From positions 1 to 64,000 of the forward strand of contig NZ_WUMO01000005.1 of assembly GCF_009826975.1 (NCBI RefSeq): a stretch of DNA of 64,000 nt. The letters are read 5' to 3'. The DNA is from Flavobacterium sp. HBTb2-11-1. Its GTDB lineage: Bacteria > Bacteroidota > Bacteroidia > Flavobacteriales > Flavobacteriaceae. Under the pieces are notes generated by a model. The model saw nothing but the letters and a program-made list of their open reading frames with translations. It made no database searches and was not told where the DNA came from. This document shows positions 1-9,066 of the stretch, in pieces (the stretch's first letter is position 1; every line of letters begins with the position of its first letter). The position numbers were made by a program, and so were the translations under genes.

Positions 1-1894
1 GGCACCGAAATTATGCGACGGCGGTACGGTTACAGTTACCTATAAAGTTACCGACAAATGTTATGAAACTACAATCAGCAGAGACTTTACCATTACGGCT
101 CCAGCAGCAGTGGTTCCTGTTTCACCAGATCCGTTTAGTGCTTCCGCTTGCGCTTATGCCGATCAGGCCGCAATAAATGCTGCCTTTGAAATCTTCAAAC
201 AAGGCTTTAGCGTAAGTGGTGGTTGTGATGCAAAAGGTGTATTTGTTGGTAATCCGATAGCGCCAATCTTATGTCAAGGCGGAACTACCAGTGTAAGTTA
301 CATGATAACTGATAAATGTTACACTAATACAATCAGTAGAGATTTCACTATTACCGTTCCGTCAGCAGTAACCCCAGAGGCTCCTGCAGCAGTCAACGAC
401 TCAGCCTGCGCGTATGCCGATCAGGCCGCACTTGATGCCGCTTTCGAGACCTTCAAAGCAGGCTTTAAAGTGAGCGGAGGATGCGATGCGAAAGGCGAGA
501 TCCAAGGCAGTCCGGTTGCACCAAAATTATGCGAAGGAGGAACAACAACAGTTACCTATAAAGTAACCGATAAATGTTATGAAACTACTATTAGCCGAGA
601 CTTCACTATTACTAAAGTCAATGCGCTTAATGTTTCAAGTCCTCCAAACAAAACAGTTGTTTGTGGTGAAGACCCAGATGGCGCATTTGCTGCATGGATT
701 GCTGGATTTAAATTTACAGGAGGATGTGCAGGAAATGTTCAAGTTACCGATTTATCTCAATTTGTGAAACCTCAGATTGGAACAGCATTAGTTATTGAAT
801 ATGTTGTGTCAAACAATTGTGAAACAATTAAAAAAGTATCTACATTTTTGATTACTCCGTGTACAACTCCAATTTGTACCTATACTCAAGGAGCTTATGG
901 AAATCTAGGAGGTACTGCATGTGTAGGAGGACAATCTTACAATACCGTACAGCTTATTTCGAAAGCATTAAGTAGTTATCCAGGAGGAACGATGACAATT
1001 GGTTTAGTTGGAAAATCTGTTTTGGTATCTAATAATCAAGCTGATATTGATGCTGTTATAGCAGTTTTACCAGGAGGAGGAGCAAGTAAAAAATTGGCAA
1101 ATGGAGATCCTCATATAAGCGCATTACCTGCATCCTATCTTAAAAAAGGAGTGATCGATAATACCTTATTGGCTCAAACCATTACTTTAGGACTTAATTT
1201 AGGTATTGATAGCGAGTTGAGTAAATTTAAATTGCAGGCAGGTATATTGGCAGTTGCTCAACCTGAAGGCGGTTGCGGATCTAAAACTCCAAAAACACGT
1301 TCTTGTAATCCAGATGGGACAGTAAGTAATGAATACAAATATTACACTATTCCGAATAATGTAGTGAGTAAACTAGGTGGAGATAAAACAGTTGGTGATT
1401 TGTTTAACTTGGCTAATCAAGCATTAGGAGGCGGAAACACTTATGGACTTTCTCTTTCTGATATTGCAAGCTTGGTAGATTTAATAAACAATGCATTTGA
1501 TGAATGTAGAATCGCAATAGGATACAACATTCAACCACTTGCTTGTACAGCTACTCAAGAATCGATAGTTACTCAGACATCTACTACTCAGGAAACAACA
1601 GTAATGGAAAGCACTGCAAAAGAAAGCAAAAAACCTGGTTTTGATGCTTATCCTGTTCCATTCAAAAATTACATTACGATTCGTTATAACTTTGATTATG
1701 CTACCAATGTAAAAATTGAATTGTTTGATCTATCAGGAAAACTGTTATCTTCAAAAACAGATACAGATTCTTATTTTGGAAAAGAATACAACTTTAATAT
1801 TGATTTCTACGTAGGTAAATTCCAAGTTTACATTTTACAAATTACAACTAACAAAGGCAGCAGTACTAAAAAAATCATTTCTGCCGGTAATTAA
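1..1894 (+). CDS. Secreted repeat adhesin with T9SS sorting domain (5' truncated)
   Basis: The reading frame is open from base 2, so the first ATG at 110 is internal and the gene begins outside the window. The visible part has cysteine-containing repeats of 86 residues (CAYADQAA at 146 and again at 404), the tail of an earlier copy before them and a diverged copy around 650-870. A unique region follows. The last 80 or so residues (from about 1645, with YPVPF near the start and KKIISAGN at the end) look like a type A C-terminal sorting domain, which directs export by the type IX system and surface attachment. The repeats resemble the Ig/HYR-like modules of large flavobacterial adhesins. A role in attachment or gliding is inferred; the ligand is unknown. 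Confidence 0.8.
   Translation, partial: APKLCDGGTVTVTYKVTDKCYETTISRDFTITAPAAVVPVSPDPFSASACAYADQAAINAAFEIFKQGFSVSGGCDAKGVFVGNPIAPILCQGGTTSVSYMITDKCYTNTISRDFTITVPSAVTPEAPAAVNDSACAYADQAALDAAFETFKAGFKVSGGCDAKGEIQGSPVAPKLCEGGTTTVTYKVTDKCYETTISRDFTITKVNALNVSSPPNKTVVCGEDPDGAFAAWIAGFKFTGGCAGNVQVTDLSQFVKPQIGTALVIEYVVSNNCETIKKVSTFLITPCTTPICTYTQGAYGNLGGTACVGGQSYNTVQLISKALSSYPGGTMTIGLVGKSVLVSNNQADIDAVIAVLPGGGASKKLANGDPHISALPASYLKKGVIDNTLLAQTITLGLNLGIDSELSKFKLQAGILAVAQPEGGCGSKTPKTRSCNPDGTVSNEYKYYTIPNNVVSKLGGDKTVGDLFNLANQALGGGNTYGLSLSDIASLVDLINNAFDECRIAIGYNIQPLACTATQESIVTQTSTTQETTVMESTAKESKKPGFDAYPVPFKNYITIRYNFDYATNVKIELFDLSGKLLSSKTDTDSYFGKEYNFNIDFYVGKFQVYILQITTNKGSSTKKIISAGN
2..660 (+). repeat. Tandem 258-bp (86-residue) coding repeats
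   Basis: Copies start near 146 and 404, and the bases from 2 to about 108 are the end of a preceding copy. They share the blocks CAYADQAA, SGGCDAKG and ISRDFTIT. The copies are close at DNA level, so copy number may vary by recombination; the array continues upstream of the window. Confidence 0.8.
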
Positions 1895-1915
1895 TTTAAT
1901 TAATAAATCTTATTT

Positions 1916-1953
1916 AAAGCATCCGTTAAGAGCGGGTGCTTTTTTTTTTTTTT
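1916..1953 (+). terminator. Rho-independent terminator of the adhesin gene
   Basis: A hairpin with arms AAAGCATCCG and CGGGTGCTTT is followed by a run of more than ten T residues, about 20 bases after the stop codon. Confidence 0.85.
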
Positions 1954-2120
1954 GAAAATTATTTTTTTTGTTTTATCCTTTAATTACGAGTGTTTTACGA
2001 GTAAGATGATTCAGCAAATGTAGATGAGATTTAAAAAAAGTTAGTGGAAAATCATGTTTTTCTTTTTTTTGGTTTAATTTTTGGAATACCTTTATAGTAT
2101 AATCCTTAAAAAAAATAATT

Positions 2121-2645
2121 ATGAAAAAGATACTTACCTTATTTGCAGTTATCGGTTTAATTGCATTTTCTAGCTGTGAAGGACCAGAAGGGCCTCCAGG
2201 ACCTCCGGGTGAATCAATAACTGCCCCGGTTATTGATGTAAATAATGTTAACTTTGCATCAAATGGAGATGGAGAGGTTATAAATTTTGGTTTTACACTT
2301 TATCCGGGCGATGTAGCTTTGGCTTATAGAGCAACAGGGACAGCAAATGGAAGCACCGTTTGGAGTCCAATTCCAGAATCACATTATTATGATGATGGGA
2401 CTTTATTTTTCACTTATAAATTTAATTTCAGCCGAGTAGATTTTGAGCTTTATCTAGATGGATTTGAATTGAATACTGTACCAGCTGATTTAAGAAATAA
2501 CCAAAAATTCCGTATTGTAGTTATTCCTGGTAATGATCCTATAATTAGTAATAAGTCAGTTAATAAGGCGGATTACTCTGATTACAATGCTGTTATTGCG
2601 AAATATCATATTGATGATAGTAAGGTTAAAACGATTAATTTATAA
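2121..2645 (+). CDS. Small lipoprotein with collagen-like GPP repeat
   Basis: This 174-residue protein has a lipoprotein signal peptide with the cleavage site at Cys19 (FSSC). The mature N-terminus is immediately a short collagen-like stretch, GPEGPPGPPG. The remaining 140 residues have no domain I recognise; they are rich in aromatic and acidic residues and probably form a beta-rich fold. Collagen-like starts of this kind occur in small lipoproteins of Bacteroidota whose function is unknown. It is a single-gene unit with its own terminator. A -7-like TACCTTTA lies at 2087-2094, one mismatch from consensus. Membrane location is well supported; function is not. Confidence 0.75.
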   Translation: MKKILTLFAVIGLIAFSSCEGPEGPPGPPGESITAPVIDVNNVNFASNGDGEVINFGFTLYPGDVALAYRATGTANGSTVWSPIPESHYYDDGTLFFTYKFNFSRVDFELYLDGFELNTVPADLRNNQKFRIVVIPGNDPIISNKSVNKADYSDYNAVIAKYHIDDSKVKTINL

Positions 2646-2669
2646 TTGAAAGAACTGATATTGTTAAGA

Positions 2670-2701
2670 AAAAAGGAAATCATCACGATTTCCTTTTTTT
2701 T
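2670..2701. terminator. Bidirectional terminator
   Basis: A hairpin with arms AAAGGAAATC and GATTTCCTTT has a T-run on the plus side and an A-run before it. It can end both the lipoprotein gene (plus) and the TerC gene (minus), which converge here. Confidence 0.85.
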
Positions 2702-2724
2702 ATAAATATATGTTATGTATCTAA

Positions 2725-3696
2725 TTATTCTTCGCTTGACGAATCATTTAAAACTTTTTCTGGTCCGAACTTAAGAGAAACCAAAATTCCTACTAGAAGA
2801 GATAAAGCAATAAATCCTAATGAAGCCCATTCTGGAACGTGGAAGAAATCGTGTAAAAGCATCTTTAATCCCACAAAAGCTAAAATTGCAACTAAGCTAT
2901 ATTCTAAATAACTGAATTTTGCCAGCATATTTGCTAAGAAGAAATACATAGAACGTAATCCTAGAATAGCAAAAATATTAGAACTGAATACTAAAAACGG
3001 ATCTTTGGTTATAGCAAGAATTGCAGGAACGCTATCTACAGCAAATAAAACGTCCATAACTTCAATAACGATTAAGGCTACGAATAATGGAGTAGCCGCT
3101 TTTTTTGCTGTTTTGGTTGAAATGAAAAATCTTTCTCCATCCATTTCAGATGTAATAGGCATAACTTTGCCTAATGTCTTGTAAACGAATGAGTCTTTTG
3201 GGTGAAAATCTTCTTCTTCTCCGGAAAAAAGCATTTTTATAGCAGTAAATATTAAGAAAACTCCAAATACATAAGTTGTCCAAGCAAATTTATTGATTAG
3301 CATTACTCCAAAGAAAATCATCAATCCGCGGAAAACTATAGCGCCTAAGATTCCCCAGAACAAAACGCGGTGCTGGTATTTTTGCGGAATTTTGAATGAA
3401 GCAAAAATAATAGCAATAACAAAAATGTTATCGACACTTAGCGAAAGTTCAATTAAGTAACCCGTTATAAACTTCATCGAAGCGACTGATGGTTTTAAAT
3501 CATCTGGGTTTGCGATATAATCTGTAGTGTACAGCCAATAAATCACCCCCGAAAACAGGAAGGATAGAGTAACCCAAACTAAGGTCCATTTGCTGGCTTC
3601 TTTTGTGCTAATAATATGTGGTGTTTTGTTGAAGACTCCTAAGTCTAAAGCAAGAATAAAAACTACAGCAAGTAAAAAGAGTGACCAGACTATCAT
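2725..3696 (-). CDS. TerC/Alx family integral membrane protein
   Basis: This 323-residue protein has about nine hydrophobic membrane segments and the acidic motifs typical of TerC/Alx proteins: DLGVFN near residue 18, SVDNIFV near 88 and AVDSVPA near 220. Members of the family are linked to metal ion export (manganese for Alx/MntX-type proteins) or tellurite resistance. The charged segment EEEDFHPKD in the middle is a normal cytoplasmic loop. It is a single-gene unit with a -7 element TATCTTTG just upstream (3727-3720 on the minus strand). The family call is firm; the ion is inferred. Confidence 0.9.
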   Translation of the reverse strand: MIVWSLFLLAVVFILALDLGVFNKTPHIISTKEASKWTLVWVTLSFLFSGVIYWLYTTDYIANPDDLKPSVASMKFITGYLIELSLSVDNIFVIAIIFASFKIPQKYQHRVLFWGILGAIVFRGLMIFFGVMLINKFAWTTYVFGVFLIFTAIKMLFSGEEEDFHPKDSFVYKTLGKVMPITSEMDGERFFISTKTAKKAATPLFVALIVIEVMDVLFAVDSVPAILAITKDPFLVFSSNIFAILGLRSMYFFLANMLAKFSYLEYSLVAILAFVGLKMLLHDFFHVPEWASLGFIALSLLVGILVSLKFGPEKVLNDSSSEE

Positions 3697-3719
3697 AATG
3701 ATTTTTTTTAAATGATTTA

Positions 3720-3727
3720 CAAAGATA
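3720..3727 (-). promoter_or_regulatory. -7 element of the TerC gene
   Basis: On the minus strand this reads TATCTTTG, a full match to TAnnTTTG, about 23 bases before the start codon. I see no clear -33 TTG at the right distance. Confidence 0.55.
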
Positions 3728-3805
3728 AGTTTTGAAGTTTAACTTAAAAATTAAATTTATCAGAAACTTGCTTTTAAAATTATAAGTTATGAGTTATGAG
3801 TGAGA

Positions 3806-3832
3806 TTTGTCAAAGTTTCAAACTTTGACAAA
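3806..3832. repeat. Perfect palindrome, 13-bp arms
   Basis: The arms are TTTGTCAAAGTTT and AAACTTTGACAAA around a single C. It lies between the TerC and GSII genes and resembles short dispersed palindromes of Bacteroidota. Confidence 0.75.
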
Positions 3833-3855
3833 GTTGAACTTGTTAAGATTGTTTC

Positions 3856-3892
3856 AAAAAAAAAGTGCCAGCAAATAAATGTGGCACTTTTA
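3856..3892 (-). terminator. Terminator of the GSII gene
   Basis: The arms AAAAGTGCCA and TGGCACTTTT enclose an 11-base loop. On the minus strand the hairpin is followed by a long T-run, about 20 bases after the GSII stop codon. Confidence 0.85.
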
Positions 3893-3913
3893 GAATATAA
3901 TGTAAGCTTTGAA

Positions 3914-4930
3914 TTATAGCGCTGAGTTAACAGTTTTGATAATTCTAGCAGCGATTTTGTAAGGGTCTCCGTTTGAAGCTGGTCTTCTATCTTCTAACCA
4001 ACCTTTCCATCCTCTTTGAACAGTCATTAAAGGAATTCTGATTGAACATCCTCTGTCTGAAACTCCATAAGAGAAATCGTTGATAGAAGCAGTTTCGTGT
4101 TTACCAGTTAAACGTTGCTCGTTGTAAGCTCCGTAAACCGCGATGTGCTCTTTTGTAACAGGACGGAAAGCCTCGCAGATTTTCTCGTAAACTTCTTGAG
4201 AACCGCATGTTCTAAGAACTGTGTTAGAGAAGTTAGCGTGCATACCAGAACCGTTCCAGTCTGTATCTCCTAGAGGTTTTGGGTGATATTCGATATAGTA
4301 ACCATATTTCTCAGTTAAACGGTCTAATAGGTAACGAGCAACCCAGATTTCGTCTCCAGCTTTTTTAGCTCCTTTAGCGAATAATTGGAACTCCCATTGT
4401 CCGCAAGCAACCTCTTGGTTGATTCCTTCAAAGTTGATTCCAGCAGCGATACATAAATCAGCGTGCTCTTCAACTAATTTTCTACCATGTGTGTTTTTTC
4501 CACCTACTGAACAGTAATACATCCCTTGTGGAGCAGGGTACCCTCCAACTGGGAAACCAAGTGGAAGTTGAGTTTTAGTATCCATAATGAAATACTCTTG
4601 TTCGAATCCAAACCAAAAATCATCATTATCATCATCAATTGTAGCTCTACCGTTAGAAGGGTGTGGTGTTCCGTCAGCATACATAACTTCGCACATTACT
4701 AACCATCCGTTGATACGAGTTGGATCTGGATAGATTGCAACTGGAACTAATAAACAGTCAGAAGATCCACCTTCAGCTTGTCTTGTTGATGAACCATCAA
4801 ATGACCAATTTCCAAGTTCTTCTAATGTTCCTTTGAAGTTTTCGTGCTCTTCAACTTTAGTTTTACTTCTAAGATTTTGAGTTGGTTCATATCCGTCTAA
4901 CCAAATGTACTCTAACTTAATTTTAGCCAT
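3914..4930 (-). CDS. Type II-like glutamine synthetase
   Basis: This enzyme makes glutamine from glutamate, ammonia and ATP. The frame extends up to 5050, but the start is placed at 4930 (MAKIKLEYIWLDGYEP). This gives 338 residues, the size of the GSII/eukaryote-like family, and the longer start would lie upstream of a strong promoter at 4970-4999. Family signatures seen are the beta-grasp start, WSFDGSSTRQAEG, the ATP/glutamate-binding NGSGMHANFS and the carboxy-terminal SYGVSDRGCSIRIP. It has its own terminator and is divergent from a GSIII gene, so this strain carries two unrelated glutamine synthetases side by side. Nitrogen-responsive control is likely but not shown. Confidence 0.93.
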   Translation of the reverse strand: MAKIKLEYIWLDGYEPTQNLRSKTKVEEHENFKGTLEELGNWSFDGSSTRQAEGGSSDCLLVPVAIYPDPTRINGWLVMCEVMYADGTPHPSNGRATIDDDNDDFWFGFEQEYFIMDTKTQLPLGFPVGGYPAPQGMYYCSVGGKNTHGRKLVEEHADLCIAAGINFEGINQEVACGQWEFQLFAKGAKKAGDEIWVARYLLDRLTEKYGYYIEYHPKPLGDTDWNGSGMHANFSNTVLRTCGSQEVYEKICEAFRPVTKEHIAVYGAYNEQRLTGKHETASINDFSYGVSDRGCSIRIPLMTVQRGWKGWLEDRRPASNGDPYKIAARIIKTVNSAL

Positions 4931-4969
4931 AATAATATAAATTAATTTTTTTGTTTTTTTTCGTTGGGT

Positions 4970-4999
4970 CAAATATAGATTTATTTTTTTAGTCCCAAA
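4970..4999 (-). promoter_or_regulatory. Promoter of the GSII gene
   Basis: On the minus strand, TTTG (4999-4996) is followed after 18 nt by TATATTTG (4977-4970), matching the Bacteroidota -33/-7 consensus. The leader would be about 35 nt. This position decides the start codon at 4930. Confidence 0.75.
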
Positions 5000-5267
5000 A
5001 ATTAGGGGGCTATTTTGTTTTGCGAAGTATAATTTTTTGGATAAGCGCAATTTTGATAGGGGTATATTTTTAAAAAAGCAATTTTATGAACCTTAAAAAA
5101 ATAAATTCGTAATAATTAAGGCCCATTTTTGAATTTATGAGTTAAGAAATTATGAAAAAATGTTTATTTAATCAATAATACCGTACAGTTTTGTTATATT
5201 TCTGCGATTTGAATTCATTATTCTTCATAAAAAGCGTCTTCTGTTGAAAAATCGTTGACTAAATTTC

Positions 5268-5310
5268 TATTGTTTATGTTTACAATAGGCTCATTTATTG
5301 TTTATATTTG
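5268..5310 (+). promoter_or_regulatory. GSIII upstream region: inverted repeat and -7 element
   Basis: TATATTTG at 5303-5310 matches the -7 consensus. Just upstream is a perfect inverted repeat TATTGT-N8-ACAATA (5268-5287). The word ATTGTTTAT occurs twice, 28 bp apart (5269 and 5297). The inverted repeat overlaps where the -33 box should lie, so it may be an operator. Confidence 0.5.
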
Positions 5311-5360
5311 TCTCTTATTTTTTTAATGAAAATTATTACGAATTTAAAATATACATAACC

Positions 5361-7550
5361 ATGTCAACATTACGTTTTCAAGCTTTACAACAAGCATCTA
5401 ACAGAAAGCCGGTGCATTTTGAAGAAATTGGCCGAAAATCAAATCTTTTCGGTTCAAATGTGTTTAATGAAAAAGCAATGAAGCAATATTTAACTTCAGA
5501 TGCTTTTAGAGGAGTAAGAGATGCCATCCAGCATGGAACAAAAATAGATAGAAAGCTGGCTGATTATATTGCCATGGGAATGAAAGAATGGGCTTTGTCT
5601 AAAGGTGTGACTCATTATACGCACTGGTTTCAGCCATTGACAGGAACAACAGCAGAAAAACACGATGCTTTTTTTGAAACTTCTTATGACGGAAGCGAAT
5701 CTGTAGAAAAATTTGGAGGCGCGCAATTGGTACAGCAAGAACCAGATGCCTCTAGTTTCCCGAACGGCGGAATCAGAAATACGTTTGAAGCAAGAGGTTA
5801 TACAGCTTGGGATCCAACTTCTCCAGCTTTTATATATGGTACAACTTTATGTATTCCGACAGTATTTATTGCGTACACTGGTGAGGCTTTAGATAATAAA
5901 ATACCTTTATTAAGAGCATTATCTGCAATTGACGAAGCTGCTACAGAAGTTTGTAAATACTTTGACAAAAACGTAAAAAAGGTAACAGCAACTTTAGGAT
6001 GGGAACAAGAATATTTCTTGATTGACAAAGCTTTGGCAAATTCTCGCCCAGACTTAATGATGACAGGGAGAACATTATTAGGACATACTTCTGCAAAAGG
6101 ACAGCAGTTAGACGATCATTATTTCGGATCTATTCCAACTCGCGCTCTTACCTATATGAGAGATTTAGAGCAGGAATGTATGTTATTGGGTATTCCAGTA
6201 AAAACGCGTCACAATGAGGTTGCGCCAAATCAGTTTGAGTTGGCTCCTATTTTTGAAGAAACCAATTTAGCTGTTGACCACAACTCTTTACTAATGGATG
6301 TAATGCAGAGAGTGGCTGAACGTCATGACTTTAAAGTATTATTTCACGAAAAACCATTTAAAGGCGTAAACGGATCAGGAAAACACAACAACTGGTCATT
6401 GGCTACCGATACAGGAGTTAATTTATTGAGTCCGAGTAAAACGCCAATGAGCAATTTACAGTTCCTGACTTTCTTTATTAATACAATAAAAGCAGTAAAC
6501 GATAACGAAACTTTGCTTAGAGCTTCTATTGCAACAGCAAGTAACGATCACAGATTAGGAGCAAACGAAGCGCCGCCAGCGATTATGTCTGTATTTATTG
6601 GTGCTCAATTGACAAAAGTTTTATCTGAACTAGAAAGCGTAACAACAGGAAAACTTTCGCCAGAAGAAAAAACAGATTTGAAATTGAATGTTGTTGGTAA
6701 AATTCCAGACGTATTATTAGATAATACAGATCGTAACAGAACTTCGCCTTTTGCTTTTACTGGAAATAAATTTGAATTTAGAGCAGTGGGTTCAAATTCA
6801 AACTGTTCAAATGCAATGACAACTTTGAATGCGATTGTAGCAAAACAATTATTTGACTTTAAGAATGAAGTGGAGAACTTGATCGAGTCGAAAGACATGA
6901 AAAAGGACGATGCTATTTTTAATGTTTTAAGAGAATACATCAAACAATCTAAAAAAATCCTTTTTGAAGGCGACGGTTATAGCGAAGCTTGGGAAAAAGA
7001 AGCGGCAAAAAGAGGTTTAAGCAATTTCAAAACTACTCCAGAAGCGATTAAGGCTAAGGTTTCTAAACAAGCATTGGATTTGTTTGAGCAATTAGGAATT
7101 TTTAATCATGTTGAAGCTGAAGCGCGTTATGAAATCGAATTGGAAGAATACACTAAAAAAATCCAAATTGAAGGACGTGTTTTAGGAGATATTGCTAGAA
7201 ATCATGTTATCCCGACTGCAATTCGTTACCAAAATACTTTAATTGATAATGTGAAAGGATTAAAAGAAATTTTCGGAAAGGATTTTGAAGCATTAGCTAA
7301 AGAGCAAATTGTTTTAATCAAAGAAATTTCAGGTCATATTGAAGGAATCAATTCAAAAGTATTGGCCATGACTAACGAAAGAAAGAAAGCCAATCAATTG
7401 ACAGATGCTCAAAAAATGGCAGAAGCATATTGCAATAACGTTAAACCTTATTTTGATGAAATTCGTAATCACTGTGACAAATTAGAGTTATTAGTAGATG
7501 ACGAAAGTTGGACATTAACTAAATACAGAGAATTGTTATTCACGAAATAA
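5361..7550 (+). CDS. glnN: Type III glutamine synthetase
   Basis: This is the large glutamine synthetase typical of Bacteroidota. The start is placed at 5361 (MSTLRFQALQ), giving 729 residues, the usual GSIII length, instead of a start at 5298 that would fall inside the -7 element. GSIII features seen include the N-terminal region with THWFQPLTG, the ATP-site region LGWEQEYFLID, RHNEVAPNQFELAP, the glutamate-site NGSGKHNNWS and the long helical C-terminal extension. It is monocistronic and ends at an inverted-repeat element. It probably provides the main ammonia assimilation; the family call is firm. Confidence 0.95.
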   Translation: MSTLRFQALQQASNRKPVHFEEIGRKSNLFGSNVFNEKAMKQYLTSDAFRGVRDAIQHGTKIDRKLADYIAMGMKEWALSKGVTHYTHWFQPLTGTTAEKHDAFFETSYDGSESVEKFGGAQLVQQEPDASSFPNGGIRNTFEARGYTAWDPTSPAFIYGTTLCIPTVFIAYTGEALDNKIPLLRALSAIDEAATEVCKYFDKNVKKVTATLGWEQEYFLIDKALANSRPDLMMTGRTLLGHTSAKGQQLDDHYFGSIPTRALTYMRDLEQECMLLGIPVKTRHNEVAPNQFELAPIFEETNLAVDHNSLLMDVMQRVAERHDFKVLFHEKPFKGVNGSGKHNNWSLATDTGVNLLSPSKTPMSNLQFLTFFINTIKAVNDNETLLRASIATASNDHRLGANEAPPAIMSVFIGAQLTKVLSELESVTTGKLSPEEKTDLKLNVVGKIPDVLLDNTDRNRTSPFAFTGNKFEFRAVGSNSNCSNAMTTLNAIVAKQLFDFKNEVENLIESKDMKKDDAIFNVLREYIKQSKKILFEGDGYSEAWEKEAAKRGLSNFKTTPEAIKAKVSKQALDLFEQLGIFNHVEAEARYEIELEEYTKKIQIEGRVLGDIARNHVIPTAIRYQNTLIDNVKGLKEIFGKDFEALAKEQIVLIKEISGHIEGINSKVLAMTNERKKANQLTDAQKMAEAYCNNVKPYFDEIRNHCDKLELLVDDESWTLTKYRELLFTK

Positions 7551-7570
7551 TAGTTTTTGCTAAATATTTT

Positions 7571-7682
7571 TTTGCCACGAATTGCACGAATTCGCACGGA
7601 TTTATTTTTTTTTAATCTTCTGATGAAGATGATTTTGTAGAAAGAATAAAAATTTGTGAAAATTTGTGCAATTCGTGGCAAA
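7571..7682. repeat. Long imperfect inverted repeat, gccacgaatt type
   Basis: The arms at 7571-7592 and 7661-7682 (22 nt each, one mismatch) begin with TTTGCCACGAATTGCACG and enclose a 68-nt AT-rich loop. The same word family recurs at 11996-12025, 24008-24125 and, in a variant, 41145-41225, so this is a dispersed element. It may also act as a terminator for the GSIII gene. Confidence 0.8.
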
Positions 7683-7734
7683 CTTTTTTTAAATCAAGCA
7701 TGCGAATCATTCAAAAGAATTAAAAAAAAGGGAT

Positions 7735-7742
7735 TATCTTTG
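7735..7742 (+). promoter_or_regulatory. -7 element of the purM gene
   Basis: TATCTTTG is a full match to TAnnTTTG and lies 27 bases before the start codon. Confidence 0.6.
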
Positions 7743-7768
7743 CAGCACATCAACACAAACTAATTTTC

Positions 7769-8947
7769 ATGAGTTCAGATTCTAGCAAAAGATATGCACA
7801 AAGAGGTGTTTCGGCATCAAAAGAAGACGTACATAACGCTATAAAAAATATTGACAAAGGTTTATTTCCGCAGGCATTCTGTAAAATTGTTCCTGATTAT
7901 TTAACTAAAGATTCAGAGCACTGTCTAATCATGCACGCTGACGGAGCTGGAACAAAATCATCTTTAGCATATATGTATTGGAAAGAAACTGGAGATCTTT
8001 CGGTTTGGAAAGGAATCGCTCAAGATGCCTTAATCATGAATATTGATGATTTATTATGTGTTGGTGCGACAGATAATATTCTGCTTTCTTCTACTATCGG
8101 AAGAAATAAAAACTTAATTCCTGCTGAAGTTATTTCTGCCATCATCAACGGAACAGAAGAATTAATCAATGAATTAAAATCATTTGGAGTTACCATTCAC
8201 TCAACAGGTGGAGAAACTGCCGATGTTGGAGACGTAGTTCGTACTATTATTGTAGATTCTACTGTAACAGCAAGAATGAAACGTTCTGATGTTGTAGATA
8301 ATGCAAACATTCAAGCAGGAGACGTAATTGTTGGATTGGCTTCTTTTGGTCAGGCGACTTACGAAAAAAGCTATAACGGCGGAATGGGAAGTAACGGATT
8401 AACTTCTGCACGTCACGACGTTTTCGGCAAATATTTGGCTAAAAAATATCCTGAAAGTTACGATGCAGCAGTTCCAGAAGAATTAATTTATTCAGGACAA
8501 GTAAATCTGACTGATGAGGTAGAAAACAGTCCGATAAATGCAGGTCAGTTAGTGCTTTCGCCAACTAGAACTTACGCACCAATTATCAAAAAGATTTTAG
8601 ATAAATACACACCAAAAGATATTCACGGAATGGTACATTGCAGCGGTGGCGCACAAACTAAAATTTTACATTTCGTAAAAGATTTGCACGTTATAAAAGA
8701 TAATTTATTTCCAGTGCCGCCATTGTTCAAATTAATTCAAGAACAATCAAAAACAGATTGGAAGGAAATGTATCAAGTCTTCAACTGCGGTCACAGAATG
8801 GAGCTTTATGTTCCGGAAAATATCGCACAAGATATTATTGAAATTTCGAAATCATTCAATGTAGACGCACAAATCGTAGGTAGAGTAGAAGCTTCGGATT
8901 CTAAAAAGCTTACTATTACTAGCGAATACGGAACATTCAATTATTAA
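7769..8947 (+). CDS. purM: Phosphoribosylformylglycinamidine cyclo-ligase (AIR synthase)
   Basis: This enzyme closes the imidazole ring in purine synthesis, using ATP to convert FGAM to AIR. The 392-residue protein has the PurM fold motifs: the ATP/substrate loop HADGAGTKSSLAY near residue 55, QDALIMNIDDLLCVGA near 95, GGETADVGDVVRT near 150 and GMVHCSGGAQTKI near 290. It is about 45 residues longer than the E. coli enzyme, as is usual for Bacteroidota. A clean hairpin terminator follows. It stands alone here, away from other pur genes; guaA lies about 19 kb further on. Confidence 0.88.
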   Translation: MSSDSSKRYAQRGVSASKEDVHNAIKNIDKGLFPQAFCKIVPDYLTKDSEHCLIMHADGAGTKSSLAYMYWKETGDLSVWKGIAQDALIMNIDDLLCVGATDNILLSSTIGRNKNLIPAEVISAIINGTEELINELKSFGVTIHSTGGETADVGDVVRTIIVDSTVTARMKRSDVVDNANIQAGDVIVGLASFGQATYEKSYNGGMGSNGLTSARHDVFGKYLAKKYPESYDAAVPEELIYSGQVNLTDEVENSPINAGQLVLSPTRTYAPIIKKILDKYTPKDIHGMVHCSGGAQTKILHFVKDLHVIKDNLFPVPPLFKLIQEQSKTDWKEMYQVFNCGHRMELYVPENIAQDIIEISKSFNVDAQIVGRVEASDSKKLTITSEYGTFNY

Positions 8948-9020
8948 TTTTAAAGTTGCAAAGGTTCAAAGGTTCAGAGTTGCAAAGATTTTGAAACTTT
9001 TAAAAATAATTATTAAATTT

Positions 9021-9054
9021 AGAGATGCATAATTGTGCATCTCTATCTTTTTTT
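9021..9054 (+). terminator. Terminator of purM
   Basis: The arms AGAGATGCA and TGCATCTCT enclose a 6-nt loop and are followed by a T-run. The hairpin covers an upstream ATG at 9025, which therefore is not the start of the next gene. Confidence 0.85.
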
Positions 9055-9066
9055 AAATATTATATT

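Noticed and set aside
4931..5050. Longer start for the GSII gene
   Set aside because: It would add 40 residues not found in the family and lies upstream of the predicted promoter.
7469..7681. Minus-strand frame across the GSIII end and repeat
   Set aside because: It is made of repeat arm and antisense sequence only.
9025..9066. Upstream ATG for the gene at 9067
   Set aside because: It lies in the hairpin of the purM terminator.
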